Shown here in pieces: positions 22,655 through 32,064 of a stretch of DNA of 34,686 nucleotides (position 1 is its first letter; every line of letters begins with the position of its first letter). Under the pieces are notes generated by a model. That model did no database searches. It saw only the letters and a program-made list of their open reading frames with translations, and was not told the origin of the DNA. A program made the position numbers and the translations under genes. Location: positions 1-34,686 of the forward strand of contig JAFWQC010000057.1 of assembly GCA_017509245.1 (NCBI GenBank). The letters are read 5' to 3'. Source of the DNA: Clostridiales bacterium (GTDB lineage Bacteria; Bacillota; Clostridia; Saccharofermentanales; Saccharofermentanaceae).

Positions 22655-24323
22655 CGCTGATGTCCTCCCTTCTTAAGATGAGATTATTGAATGTTCCGCC
22701 GGGTTTTAACATCGGAAGAACAAGGCTGTCAGTCTTGATCGTAAGATCTATTACCGTAGGGCCGTTTTCCTTAATGGCCTTCTTGAAGACCTTCTCGAAA
22801 GACTCCTTGTCAGTTGCCTTGTAACCCTTTGCGCCGAATGCCTGTGCGAGCTTTACAAAATCAGTCTTGCGGTCAAGCGTTGTATTCGAATACCGCCCGT
22901 CGAAAAATACCTTCTGCCACTGCCTTACCATTCCGAGTGCGTGGTTATTGAAGATAACGATCGTGACGGGAATGTTGTATGTAACAGCCGTCGCGAGTTC
23001 ATTAAGGCACATGCCGAAGCTTCCGTCGCCTGTGATGAGAACACTTCTTGTTGATGTTCCGATGGAGCTTCCTATCGCAGCACCAAGTCCGAAGCCCATG
23101 GTGCCAAGACCGCCCGAAGTGATCCAGGTGTGCTTGTTCCTGAACTTGAAGAACTGTGCAGCCCAGCACTGGTGCTGGCCGACATCAGTAACAAGTCTTG
23201 TGTCAGGCTTAACATTATCAGAGATTACATTGACAGCGTCCCTCGGCAGGAAAGGCAGGCCTTCGTACGCATCTGCTTCCCTCTTCTTCAGCTGCTCGAC
23301 CTTCTTTATCCACTCAGTATTCTTGCGCTGAGGAGCTGCCTTGATCAGACATTCCGTAAAGTCTTTGATATCACAGCAGATACCGAGATCGACGGGAACG
23401 TTCTTTCCGATCTCCGCGCGGTCGCAGTCGACGTGGATCTTCGCAGCGGAAAGCGAGAATTTCTCAGTCCTTCCCGTCGCACGGTCAGAGAATCTTACGC
23501 CGATCGCGATAATGAGATCAGCTTTTGCAAGTGCAACGGATGAAGCGTAACGTCCGTGCATTCCCTGCATTCCGAGAAATCTCGGTGAGTCAGAAGGGAT
23601 CTCGGAAAGACCCATCATGGAACAGCCGATGACTGCATCGAGTTTGTCGGCGAGCTTAACGATGTCCTCACCAAGTCCGGTCCTTACGGCACCGCCGCCG
23701 AAATAGATATAAGGTCTCTTGGATTCCTTTATGAGCTTTACTGCTTTCGCAATATCCTTATCGTCACAGCAGGGTATTGCTTCGGGCTTGGTAACAGCTT
23801 TTTTCCTGTAATCGAAAACTGCTTCCTGAACGTCCTTCGGTATATCGATGAGGACAGGACCCGGCCTGCCGGACTGTGCGAGTTCAAAGGCTTTCCGGAC
23901 CACATCGGCAAGCTTTGCTACGTTATGAACGAAGAAGTTATGCTTTGTTATCGGAAGTGTTATGCCCGTGATGTCGATCTCCTGGAACGAGTCTCTTCCG
24001 ATCATGGAATTTCTTACGTTTCCGGTTATTGCAACAAGAGGAATCGAATCAAGATAAGCGGTCGCGATGCCGGTTACGAGATTGGTGGCGCCGGGGCCTG
24101 ATGTCGCGATGACGACACCCGTTCTTCCGGTTGCTCTTGCGTATCCGTCGGCACTGTGAACTGCGCCTTCCTCGTGAGCGGTCAGAATGTGCTTTATCTT
24201 ATCCTGTTTGTCATAGAGCTTGTCATAGATATCTACGACCATTCCGCCCGGGAAACCGAACACGGTATCAACACCTTGTTCTATCAAGGTCTCGACTAGT
24301 ATCTGTGCGCCGGTCATCTTCAT
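22641..24323 (-). CDS. ilvB: Acetolactate synthase large (catalytic) subunit
   Basis: A ThDP-dependent enzyme that condenses pyruvate to acetolactate, or pyruvate with 2-oxobutyrate, in valine/leucine/isoleucine synthesis. 560 residues. The catalytic Glu is E51 in TAHEEGAVHSADGYARATG. The ThDP/Mg motif GDGSF (432-436) through NN (459-460) and the FAD/herbicide-site region RDSFQEIDITG are present. The start ATG follows GAGGTGG. Only 39 bp separate it from the protease gene, with no T-box or leader peptide, so its regulation would come from further upstream or be post-transcriptional. Confidence 0.96.
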   Translation of the reverse strand: MKMTGAQILVETLIEQGVDTVFGFPGGMVVDIYDKLYDKQDKIKHILTAHEEGAVHSADGYARATGRTGVVIATSGPGATNLVTGIATAYLDSIPLVAITGNVRNSMIGRDSFQEIDITGITLPITKHNFFVHNVAKLADVVRKAFELAQSGRPGPVLIDIPKDVQEAVFDYRKKAVTKPEAIPCCDDKDIAKAVKLIKESKRPYIYFGGGAVRTGLGEDIVKLADKLDAVIGCSMMGLSEIPSDSPRFLGMQGMHGRYASSVALAKADLIIAIGVRFSDRATGRTEKFSLSAAKIHVDCDRAEIGKNVPVDLGICCDIKDFTECLIKAAPQRKNTEWIKKVEQLKKREADAYEGLPFLPRDAVNVISDNVKPDTRLVTDVGQHQCWAAQFFKFRNKHTWITSGGLGTMGFGLGAAIGSSIGTSTRSVLITGDGSFGMCLNELATAVTYNIPVTIVIFNNHALGMVRQWQKVFFDGRYSNTTLDRKTDFVKLAQAFGAKGYKATDKESFEKVFKKAIKENGPTVIDLTIKTDSLVLPMLKPGGTFNNLILRREDISDAER

Positions 24324-24362
24324 TTTCTTACCACCTCTTAATGACTATTGCCTGAGCACTTC

Positions 24363-27134
24363 TTAAGATTCAACCTGGCATGCGGCGATAACAGCCTTCT
24401 CACCACTGACTTTACCTTCAACAACAATGAAGTAATAGCCGGGCGCAACTCCGTCGGAATTGGTGTATTCAAAACTGTAGCCATAGATTCCGTTCTGTTC
24501 AGAAGGAGCAATACTCGTCTTAAGTATCGCACTTGAGAGTTCCCTGTCTGAGAACATGCTGTCACTGCTGTAGAAGACGATATAGGTATACTCTTCGGTA
24601 ACTGATTTGTCGACCTCGAAAACAATAGATATCTTTTTCGAGCCCGCAGCAAAAACACCATCACCGCTGTTGCCGTTTTCGTCTATCCAGTAACAATCCG
24701 CAGGACCGAATACCGGGTCTTCATCATCCACTCTTGCGAGACCCACCATATAAGTAGCATCGAGTGAACCTTCATCGTAATCACCGCCGGTCGAGATGCC
24801 GTCGTCGCCTCTTACCGCGTCGATCTCGTATGCCGGTGTGCCGGGTCTTAAGCTGAGTCTGAAATCGTTGTTGTAAACATCATAGATATCGAATCCGATA
24901 TAACCGTCAACATCCGAATAATCGACATTGGAATAGTTGTAAAGCTTCAAAGCTTCTTCATAAGTCACGGCGTCTCCGCGCTCATCGTAACCCATTGTTT
25001 CCGAAGCAATATCGTAGTATTCCTGAACAAATACGATCATATCGTCATCGTTAAACTCATATCCCTGCGTATTATCGACAACATCGTTGATGATGTCGGC
25101 ATAATAATATCCGATAATAGTTCCGTCCGGATCGTCGGAACTGAACGCTATGACAACATAAGCAGTCTCGCCGTTTACCAGAGCCTCAGCACCCAGATAC
25201 TTGTACCACTTGCCGTCTTCGGCAACCTCATATTTAAGGCACTCGCAGGTAACAAAACCGAACTGCTTGACGAATACCCACTTTGTAGGATTCTGAAGAA
25301 TGATGTAACCGTTACTGTCTATCGTGTACTGGCTATCAGTACCCAGGTAATGGATGAGTCCGTCACTCTGATCCTTGAAGACATAAGCAAGAGTTACAGA
25401 GACCTCACGGATGACATCCCAGTCGCCCTCAGTAAGCTGGATTGCCTCATAGCCGCCCATATCGACGACGAGATCAGAGATGTCGTAAAGGTTGCCGGAC
25501 GAGATGCTCTGTGCGTCAGCCGGCTCGACATACCATGAACCCGCATAGCTTACGGCGTTGAGGATATAGAGTTCCTTACTTACGAACTTATCATAGAAGG
25601 ATATCGTGGAATCACTGTATCCCAAAGTCGTAAATGTAAGTCTTGCCGCGTCATAATATTCAGGGTAAAGGTACGGCGCATAAGTCGTCATTCCGTGTGC
25701 ATATGTATATGAATTATTGCTCTCCGTGAATACGCAGTTGCCGACCTCATTGATCAGCTTGCTTGCGGCGGATTCGATGTTTTTGTCACCGCAGTTGATA
25801 TATTTGCTTGCAAGTGTCGTAAGGTCTACTGAGTCTGTTGATTCAAAGCTTCCGCAGTCGTCTCTTAACTGGATGTATTCAGCATATCCGTCCTGCTCGA
25901 AAACTCTTACTGACAGGGCCGCGATAAACGATTCATAAGCGTTCAGCACCTCATCGATATTATCGGTGTCGATAGAGGACATGCATGTGTCGATACCATA
26001 GAAACCTGTCGACTGCTGCGTGCTCTCGATATTATCCATGTAATCTCTTACGATGAACTCACCGTAATCTTTCGCATCACCTGTGAAATCCTTGCCGATA
26101 TAGTTAAGGAAATTGGTGTAGTTGATTCCTACATCATAGTAAGCGCTTCCCCATGTGGGGCTCTCTGCTGCGACAATATATTCAGTGTAGGGATCAAGTG
26201 CCTTTGCAACTTCCAAAGATCCCATGAGGCACGCGTTAAAGATAATGGATTCAAATTCGATATCGCAGTTCTTTATTGCATCTGCCATCTCGATCTCTGT
26301 AAGCGTTCCGTCGTGGAGCTCATCCTGGCCGAATCCTAACGGAACTCCGCCGCCGTGATCCCACATTACGAGAATATAATGCTCGGCAGGAAAATTCTCT
26401 TTGCCGAACTTGATGAAATCCTCAAGCGTCTCCGGCTCGACCATGCTTACGTCGCCGAGATTAGCGAGTTCCTTGATGTTTCCGTTCAGGATGGAGAAAC
26501 GCTGTGTTGTACCGTCTTCCATGTAGTTATTTCTGAAGTCGGAACATCCGCCTGACTGGAGAACGATATTGACATCCTTTCCGGGATTTGCCGCCATCAT
26601 CTCCTTGATGTCCGCAGAAAGCGTAGAACCCTGTGACTCAAGGTCCGTACCTATCGCATAGACCATGATGGTCCTTGTTGCAAGCTCATCAACGGGTTCG
26701 GTTGATTCTTCAGTCTCAACGGGTTTTCTGGTGCGCTTGGGCTCGTCTTTTGCGTTATTTAAGATGAACACGATCCCTGCGATGACGCCGCCGATCAGTA
26801 CAAGACCGCCGGCAGCAAGTCCGATTATAAGTCCAACGAGTTTCTTCTTTTTCTTCGGAGCAGCGCCTTCTGCAGGCTTTGCTCCGGCATTTGCAGGTGC
26901 TTCTCCAAAAGCGGACTGCGCAGGAGCGGCAGCGGGAGCTGCAGGCGCGGGTGCTGCCGGTGCCGGTGCTGCGGGAGCAGGTGCAGGTGCTGCGGGAGCA
27001 GGTGCGGCCGGTGCTGCAACAGGCGCGGGTGCAGCAGGTGCTGACTGATTAAGCAAATTGCTTACATCAGTTCCGCAGCCGCCGCAAAACTTTTCAGTGC
27101 CGCCAAGTTCTTTTCCACAGTTCGGACAATGCAT
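24363..27134 (-). CDS. Clostripain-family (C11) protease, zinc-ribbon and TM-anchored
   Basis: A 923-residue modular protein. Residues 3-20 are a zinc ribbon (CPNC...CGGC), 30-75 an Ala/Pro repeat, 93-98 a lysine patch and 99-125 a transmembrane helix, so the catalytic domain is probably outside. The C11 peptidase begins near 153 (TRTIMVYAIGTDLESQGS) and has both catalytic residues: His260 in MWDHGGG and Cys302 in FNACLMGSLE. The family cuts after Arg or Lys. The remaining 500 residues are acidic and beta-rich, possibly adhesive, with no domain I can name. The zinc ribbon plus low-complexity linker plus TM layout recurs in Clostridia surface proteins. It sits between fprA and ilvB. Confidence 0.9.
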   Translation of the reverse strand: MHCPNCGKELGGTEKFCGGCGTDVSNLLNQSAPAAPAPVAAPAAPAPAAPAPAPAAPAPAAPAPAAPAAAPAQSAFGEAPANAGAKPAEGAAPKKKKKLVGLIIGLAAGGLVLIGGVIAGIVFILNNAKDEPKRTRKPVETEESTEPVDELATRTIMVYAIGTDLESQGSTLSADIKEMMAANPGKDVNIVLQSGGCSDFRNNYMEDGTTQRFSILNGNIKELANLGDVSMVEPETLEDFIKFGKENFPAEHYILVMWDHGGGVPLGFGQDELHDGTLTEIEMADAIKNCDIEFESIIFNACLMGSLEVAKALDPYTEYIVAAESPTWGSAYYDVGINYTNFLNYIGKDFTGDAKDYGEFIVRDYMDNIESTQQSTGFYGIDTCMSSIDTDNIDEVLNAYESFIAALSVRVFEQDGYAEYIQLRDDCGSFESTDSVDLTTLASKYINCGDKNIESAASKLINEVGNCVFTESNNSYTYAHGMTTYAPYLYPEYYDAARLTFTTLGYSDSTISFYDKFVSKELYILNAVSYAGSWYVEPADAQSISSGNLYDISDLVVDMGGYEAIQLTEGDWDVIREVSVTLAYVFKDQSDGLIHYLGTDSQYTIDSNGYIILQNPTKWVFVKQFGFVTCECLKYEVAEDGKWYKYLGAEALVNGETAYVVIAFSSDDPDGTIIGYYYADIINDVVDNTQGYEFNDDDMIVFVQEYYDIASETMGYDERGDAVTYEEALKLYNYSNVDYSDVDGYIGFDIYDVYNNDFRLSLRPGTPAYEIDAVRGDDGISTGGDYDEGSLDATYMVGLARVDDEDPVFGPADCYWIDENGNSGDGVFAAGSKKISIVFEVDKSVTEEYTYIVFYSSDSMFSDRELSSAILKTSIAPSEQNGIYGYSFEYTNSDGVAPGYYFIVVEGKVSGEKAVIAACQVES

Positions 27135-27156
27135 AAACTACCTCTTTAATCTTTTC

Positions 27157-28359
27157 TTATTCCATATCTTCTTTTATCGCGTCTGCAAGAGATGCGATGC
27201 TGAGCCTTGTGTCTCCGTTGCCGGCAGACTTGATTGTAACAGTCTGTCCGCAGACTTTGCAATTTTTGAGACCCTCGACGGATGCAAGGACAGCCTTGCC
27301 TGCGCTTGGTGCCCAGGTTCCGTTTTCGATGACGGAGAAGGATCTTCCGCATATTCCGTGAGCGGCGATCTCAGTCAGGGCATGCTCAACGGGAGAATAG
27401 ATCCCGTTGTTATATGTTGCTGTTGCGATGACTATGTTGCTGTACTTGAATGCCATCGCGATGATGTCGGAAATGTCGGTTACGGAAGCATCGAGGATAA
27501 CGGATTCGATGCCTCTTCTGTCGAGCTCGGTCATGAGGACTTCCGCTGCATTAGCGGTATGTCCGTAGATGGAACCCTGAAGGATGAATACGCCTTTGAC
27601 TTCAGGAGTATATGAACCCCATGTCTTGTAGCAATTGATGATCCTGTCAATGTCCTTGCGCCATACATATGAATGAAGCGGGCAGATCATCTTAATGTCA
27701 TACGCGGATACTTTGTTAAGTGCCATCGTGGTCTGCATGCCGTATTTGCCTACGATGTTTGTATAGTAACGGCGCGCCTCGTCAAGAAGTTCTCTGTCAA
27801 AGTCCTTTCCGTCCGCGAAAACTGAACCGTTGATCGCTCCGTAGCTTCCGAAAGCATCAGCGGAAAAGAGCGTTCCTTCCGTCTCATCAAAGCTGAACAT
27901 TACTTCCGGCCAGTGTACCATGGGCGCGAAAATGAACTTGAACTTGTGTGATCCGAGTTCTAATTCATCGCCGTCCTTTACGGTTACGGCTCTCGCGGAA
28001 TAATCCCTTCCCGGGAAGAACTGTGAGATGAACTGAAGTGTTTTCGCGTTCACGATGATCTTTGCATCAGGATTTGCGTCCAGCACTCCTGCAAGCGTAG
28101 CGGAGTGATCGGGCTCCATGTGCTGAACGATCACGTAATCGAGCTTGCGTCCTTTAAGGCAGTATTCCAGATTATCTGCAAAAACATCCTCAACTTCCCT
28201 GTCGACGGTGTCGATAAGAACGGTTGCGCCGCAGTCGAGGAAATATGAATTGTAATTCATTCCGGAATTGAGCTTGTAAACATTCTCGAATCTTTGGATC
28301 TTGCGGTCGCTGCCGCCGATCCATGTAAGGTCATCTGTAAGTTTTCTTACGTTATGCAT
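27157..28359 (-). CDS. fprA: A-type flavodiiron protein (O2/NO reductase)
   Basis: Reduces O2 to water or NO to N2O in anaerobes. The N-terminal metallo-beta-lactamase domain has the di-iron ligands H80-x-E82-x-D84-H85, H149, D168 and H229. The C-terminal flavodoxin domain begins near 254 (GVFILQGSIYGHTANAA, FMN phosphate loop). 400 residues, normal. Distinct from simple flavodoxins by fusion to the lactamase domain. It lies 14 bp after nupQ and 22 bp before the protease gene. Confidence 0.94.
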   Translation of the reverse strand: MHNVRKLTDDLTWIGGSDRKIQRFENVYKLNSGMNYNSYFLDCGATVLIDTVDREVEDVFADNLEYCLKGRKLDYVIVQHMEPDHSATLAGVLDANPDAKIIVNAKTLQFISQFFPGRDYSARAVTVKDGDELELGSHKFKFIFAPMVHWPEVMFSFDETEGTLFSADAFGSYGAINGSVFADGKDFDRELLDEARRYYTNIVGKYGMQTTMALNKVSAYDIKMICPLHSYVWRKDIDRIINCYKTWGSYTPEVKGVFILQGSIYGHTANAAEVLMTELDRRGIESVILDASVTDISDIIAMAFKYSNIVIATATYNNGIYSPVEHALTEIAAHGICGRSFSVIENGTWAPSAGKAVLASVEGLKNCKVCGQTVTIKSAGNGDTRLSIASLADAIKEDME

Positions 28360-28373
28360 TTATTCTCCAATCT

Positions 28374-29366
28374 TTATCTGTCCTCTCTGTAGTAATTGCG
28401 TCCAATTGCCTGAGGCTCGCCGCTCCTGCTCTTCGATGAGAGCGAACTGATGATGAGGACGATAAGAGTTATGATGAACGGCAGTGCCGAGAAGAAGTGC
28501 GAAGGGATCTTGAGAAGCCATCCGAGTGCATTCGGGAACGCATATGCGAGCGCTGCATTCTGGACTCTCAGAGTGTTGAAGAAGCCGAATACGAGTGTTC
28601 CGAGAAGTGCTTTTGCAGGGCTCCAGTTCGCGAAAATAACCAGCGCAATGGAGATCCAGCCGTAACCGTTGATCCAGCAGTTGGAACCTTCGAACGTGCC
28701 GCCCATGTTAAGTCCCATGTAAAGTCCGCCGATGCCCATGATGCCTGAACCGATGATGATATGAGTGTACTTGTAGAGCGCAACGTTAACGCCGAGCGAG
28801 TCAGCAGCTGCAGGGTTCTCACCGATGGCTCTGAGCTTTAAGCCCGGTACGGTCTTCTTGAAATAGAACCACATCAGAACAGCGATGACGATGCCTAAGT
28901 AAACGAGTATTCCGTGCGAGAATATGGCCTTCCCGAAGAAAGGAATCTTCGAAAGCAGCGGGATCTCCAAAGACTGTGACTGCGCATCGAGTCTTGTTCC
29001 GTTAAGTGACGGCCAGCCGCCTGCACTGTTGGACAAAGCGTTGCCGATGAAATAATAGAAGGCAACACCGAATGTCGTGATCGTAAGTCCTGTTACGTTC
29101 TGGTTCGCCTGCAAAGTGACTGTCAGGAATGAGAAGAGCATGCCTACAAGACCTGACGCGATAAAGCTTACGAGGACCGCAACAAGAAGGCTGTCTGTTT
29201 TCGCGCCCGCAAGATAACCAACAACGGCACCGATCGCCATCGTGCCTTCGACACCGAGGTTCAGTGATCCGGATTTCTCGATCATGATCTCGCCCGTCGT
29301 GCCGTAGAGCAGCGGGATGTTGTAGACGATTATGTTAAAGAGGAACAAGGTAAATACATCAAGCAT
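28374..29366 (-). CDS. nupQ: Nucleoside ABC transporter permease (NupQ/YufQ type)
   Basis: A 330-residue polytopic inner membrane permease of the branched-chain/BMP-type class. The motifs EKSGSLNLGVEGTMAIGAVVGY, GALLLPxxxT-like helices and GENPAAADSLGVNV (EAA-like cytoplasmic loop) support it. The start overlaps nupP by 8 bp with an AAGGAGG ribosome binding site inside nupP. With nupP, nupO and the BMP lipoprotein it makes a purine nucleoside importer. Confidence 0.9.
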   Translation of the reverse strand: MLDVFTLFLFNIIVYNIPLLYGTTGEIMIEKSGSLNLGVEGTMAIGAVVGYLAGAKTDSLLVAVLVSFIASGLVGMLFSFLTVTLQANQNVTGLTITTFGVAFYYFIGNALSNSAGGWPSLNGTRLDAQSQSLEIPLLSKIPFFGKAIFSHGILVYLGIVIAVLMWFYFKKTVPGLKLRAIGENPAAADSLGVNVALYKYTHIIIGSGIMGIGGLYMGLNMGGTFEGSNCWINGYGWISIALVIFANWSPAKALLGTLVFGFFNTLRVQNAALAYAFPNALGWLLKIPSHFFSALPFIITLIVLIISSLSSKSRSGEPQAIGRNYYREDR

Positions 29367-30462
29367 TCTTTGCGTCCTCCTTTCTTACGATCTTGAAGTT
29401 TGCGGCAAAGTCGGCAACGAGTACCGAGAACAGGATTATGCCCTGCAAAAGATCCGCGTAATTGATATCGATCGCAGGATACTGTGTTGCAGCAGCCTGG
29501 CAGCCGTACTGCAGGATCGAGATCAGCACGGCGGTAACGAATACTGCCGGAACGCTGAGTTTACTGAGCCATGCGACGATGATGCCGGTCCAGCCGACGT
29601 CATTTGTTATCGTATCGGAGATCGTGCCTGCTGCAGATACCGTAAGAGCTGCCGCTAGACCGATCATGGCTGATGAGATGAACATCGTGCGGAGGACGAT
29701 CTTGCCGACACCCATGCCGGCATATTTCGCGGTCGCACTGCTGTCACCTACGACTGATATCTCATATCCCTGCTTCGTGTATTTGAGATAGACATAAACG
29801 ATCACCGTGAGAATGATCGAGATCAAGACTGACCACAACAGAGTGAACGGTCCCAATGGGATTCCTTTCATGACCGCGGATTCAGGGAAAGAGCCGAAGA
29901 TTGGTCTTTCCGAATCAGCCCTGAGGAAGAAATTCCAGGGCGCTTTTGTATCGCCGAGATATCTTATTACATAGAGCATGATGTAATTGATCATGAGTGT
30001 CATGAGAGTCTCGTTCGTATTGAACTTTACCTTCAGCGCAGCGATCGCGATACCGATTATTCCGCTCGATAACATAGCCGCAATGCACATTAGAATGACC
30101 GTTACGAAGTTCGGCATTCCGGTGCTGTTAAATGCAATGCAGGAAGCGCAGATCGCGCCGATCAGGAACTCACCTTCGCCTCCGATATTCCAGAAGCGCA
30201 TCTTGAACGAAAGGCTCAGTGCAAGTGACGTTATGAGGAGCGGAACGAAGATCTTCAAAAGACCTTCGATGCTCTTATATCCGTACCTGTTGCCGATAAG
30301 TCCGATCGTGAACATCCTTCCGTAATACTCGAAAGGATTGATCTCCAGGCATGCGAGAATGACAGCGCCGATCGCAAGCGATATCAGTATGCCTGCAGCA
30401 TAGTAAATAAGCGTTCTCTTGAGCTGTGAATCTGCTCTTCTTACAAGATGATATCTTCTCAT
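29359..30462 (-). CDS. nupP: Nucleoside ABC transporter permease (NupP/YufP type)
   Basis: A 367-residue permease partner of nupQ. An N-terminal TM is followed by EINPFEYYGRMFTIGLIGN, WNIGGEGEFLIGAICASCIAFN and VGDSSATAKYAGMGVGKIVLRT (cytoplasmic loop). Its stop overlaps nupQ and its start overlaps nupO (ATGA), so the three are coupled. Confidence 0.9.
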   Translation of the reverse strand: MRRYHLVRRADSQLKRTLIYYAAGILISLAIGAVILACLEINPFEYYGRMFTIGLIGNRYGYKSIEGLLKIFVPLLITSLALSLSFKMRFWNIGGEGEFLIGAICASCIAFNSTGMPNFVTVILMCIAAMLSSGIIGIAIAALKVKFNTNETLMTLMINYIMLYVIRYLGDTKAPWNFFLRADSERPIFGSFPESAVMKGIPLGPFTLLWSVLISIILTVIVYVYLKYTKQGYEISVVGDSSATAKYAGMGVGKIVLRTMFISSAMIGLAAALTVSAAGTISDTITNDVGWTGIIVAWLSKLSVPAVFVTAVLISILQYGCQAAATQYPAIDINYADLLQGIILFSVLVADFAANFKIVRKEDAKNA

Positions 30463-32036
30463 GATAAAGAGCCCTCCTCACCCGTAAAAGCAGAATCCTT
30501 CGCGATACCGTCGGTCTTGCCTTCCTTGTTAACGATATTGAGCGTTCCGGTCATCATGAGACCGAGCTCTTCCTTGGTCGTGTGATCACTGTTTACAACG
30601 CCCTGCAGCTTGCCGTGGCAGATGACCATTATCTTGTCGCAGAGAGAGAGCATGACATCAAGGTCCTCACCTACGAACAGAATGCCGACGCCCTTCTTTT
30701 TCTGGTCATTCAGGATATCGTAGATCGTGTAGGATGAATTGATATCCAGACCTCTTACCGGATATGCGGTAATAAGGACGTTGGGACCGGATTTGATCTC
30801 ACGTCCGAGCAGGACTTTCTGAACGTTGCCGCCCGAAAGACGCCTTACCGGAGTCTCCGTTGAAGGTGTAACGATCTCAAGTTTATCAATGATCTTCCGG
30901 GCTTCCTCGCGTGCCAATTTGCGGTCAACGAAAATGCCCTTCGACTCGTTGTAATTCTTCAATATCATGTTGTCGGTTATCGACAGCGAAGGCGCAAGAC
31001 CCATTCCCAGACGGTCCTCCGGAATGAAGCTCATCGAGATGCCGTGATCCAGGATCTTCTTCGGCGACATGCCTACGATGCTCTCGCCCTCGTGTATCAT
31101 CTGACCTTCTTCGATCGGTCTTAATCCGGCGATCGCCTCGCACAATTCCTTCTGGCCCGATCCTGCAATTCCCGCAACGCCAAGAAGCTCGCCGCCTCTG
31201 ATGTAGAAATTGATGTGATCCACTGCTATCGCGCCCTCGTCGTTCTTGATGGTCAGGTCTCTGATCTCAAGCAGAGGGTGTGTCTTTTCCATCAGCGGAC
31301 GCTCGATATTGAGTTCGATCTTGCGTCCGACCATGAGCTCAGTAAGCTTCTTCTCATTTGTTTCTTTTGTAACGACAGTATCGATGTATTCCCCGTGTCT
31401 TAATACGGCTACTCTGTCCGATATCGCCATTACCTCGTTCAGTTTATGCGTGATGATTATTATCGAGTGACCGTCTTCCTTCATTTTTCTTAAGACCGCG
31501 AAAAGTCTGTCTATCTCCTGAACCGTGAGCACTGCAGTAGGTTCGTCGAGGATGATAATTTTCGCGCCATAACAAAGGACCTTAAGTATCTCAAGAGTCT
31601 GCTTCTCGGATACTGCCATATTGGCAACGGTCTTGTCGAGATCTATGTCAAAGCCGAACTTTGCGGCTGTATCTTCTATCTTTTTGCGGACGTCAGCGCC
31701 GTGCACGAAACGTCCCTCTCCCCTCATTCCGATACGGATATTCTCGAGCGCCGTAAACCGCTCGACCAGCTTGAAGTGCTGGTGCACCATTCCTATTCCC
31801 AGTTTGCCCGAATCCTCAGGCGAATTTATCTGAACCTTTTTGCCGTCGATAAAAATAGAACCGCTGTCGGGCATATAGATGCCCGACAGCATGTTCATGA
31901 GTGTCGTTTTTCCTGAGCCGTTCTCGCCTAGGAGAGCAAGGATCTCACCTTTGGCAAGAGCCAGATTGATGTTCTTATTGGCCGCCACAGGGCCGAAGCT
32001 TTTAGTTATTCCCTTTAGCTCTATGGCATATTCCAT
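30459..32036 (-). CDS. nupO: Nucleoside ABC transporter ATP-binding protein (NupO/YufO type)
   Basis: A tandem ATPase of 525 residues. The first domain has a canonical Walker A (GENGSGKTT, 37-45) and ILDEPTAVLT; its ABC signature reads VSEKQTLEILK. The second domain has a degenerate P-loop (GIAGSGQKEL), signature RLSGGNVQKV and a Walker B region ITAYPVRGLDI, where the family normally has a Gln in place of Tyr. The double-domain, one-degenerate-site arrangement is that of sugar and nucleoside importers. ATG follows GAGGGG by 7 bases. Confidence 0.92.
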   Translation of the reverse strand: MEYAIELKGITKSFGPVAANKNINLALAKGEILALLGENGSGKTTLMNMLSGIYMPDSGSIFIDGKKVQINSPEDSGKLGIGMVHQHFKLVERFTALENIRIGMRGEGRFVHGADVRKKIEDTAAKFGFDIDLDKTVANMAVSEKQTLEILKVLCYGAKIIILDEPTAVLTVQEIDRLFAVLRKMKEDGHSIIIITHKLNEVMAISDRVAVLRHGEYIDTVVTKETNEKKLTELMVGRKIELNIERPLMEKTHPLLEIRDLTIKNDEGAIAVDHINFYIRGGELLGVAGIAGSGQKELCEAIAGLRPIEEGQMIHEGESIVGMSPKKILDHGISMSFIPEDRLGMGLAPSLSITDNMILKNYNESKGIFVDRKLAREEARKIIDKLEIVTPSTETPVRRLSGGNVQKVLLGREIKSGPNVLITAYPVRGLDINSSYTIYDILNDQKKKGVGILFVGEDLDVMLSLCDKIMVICHGKLQGVVNSDHTTKEELGLMMTGTLNIVNKEGKTDGIAKDSAFTGEEGSLS

Positions 32037-32064
32037 AAAACACCCCTCAAATCAAAACTTTAGA

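Noticed and set aside
24324..24362. T-box or leader peptide attenuator ahead of ilvB.
   Set aside because: The gap is only 39 bp and has neither a terminator hairpin nor Leu/Ile/Val-rich short frame.
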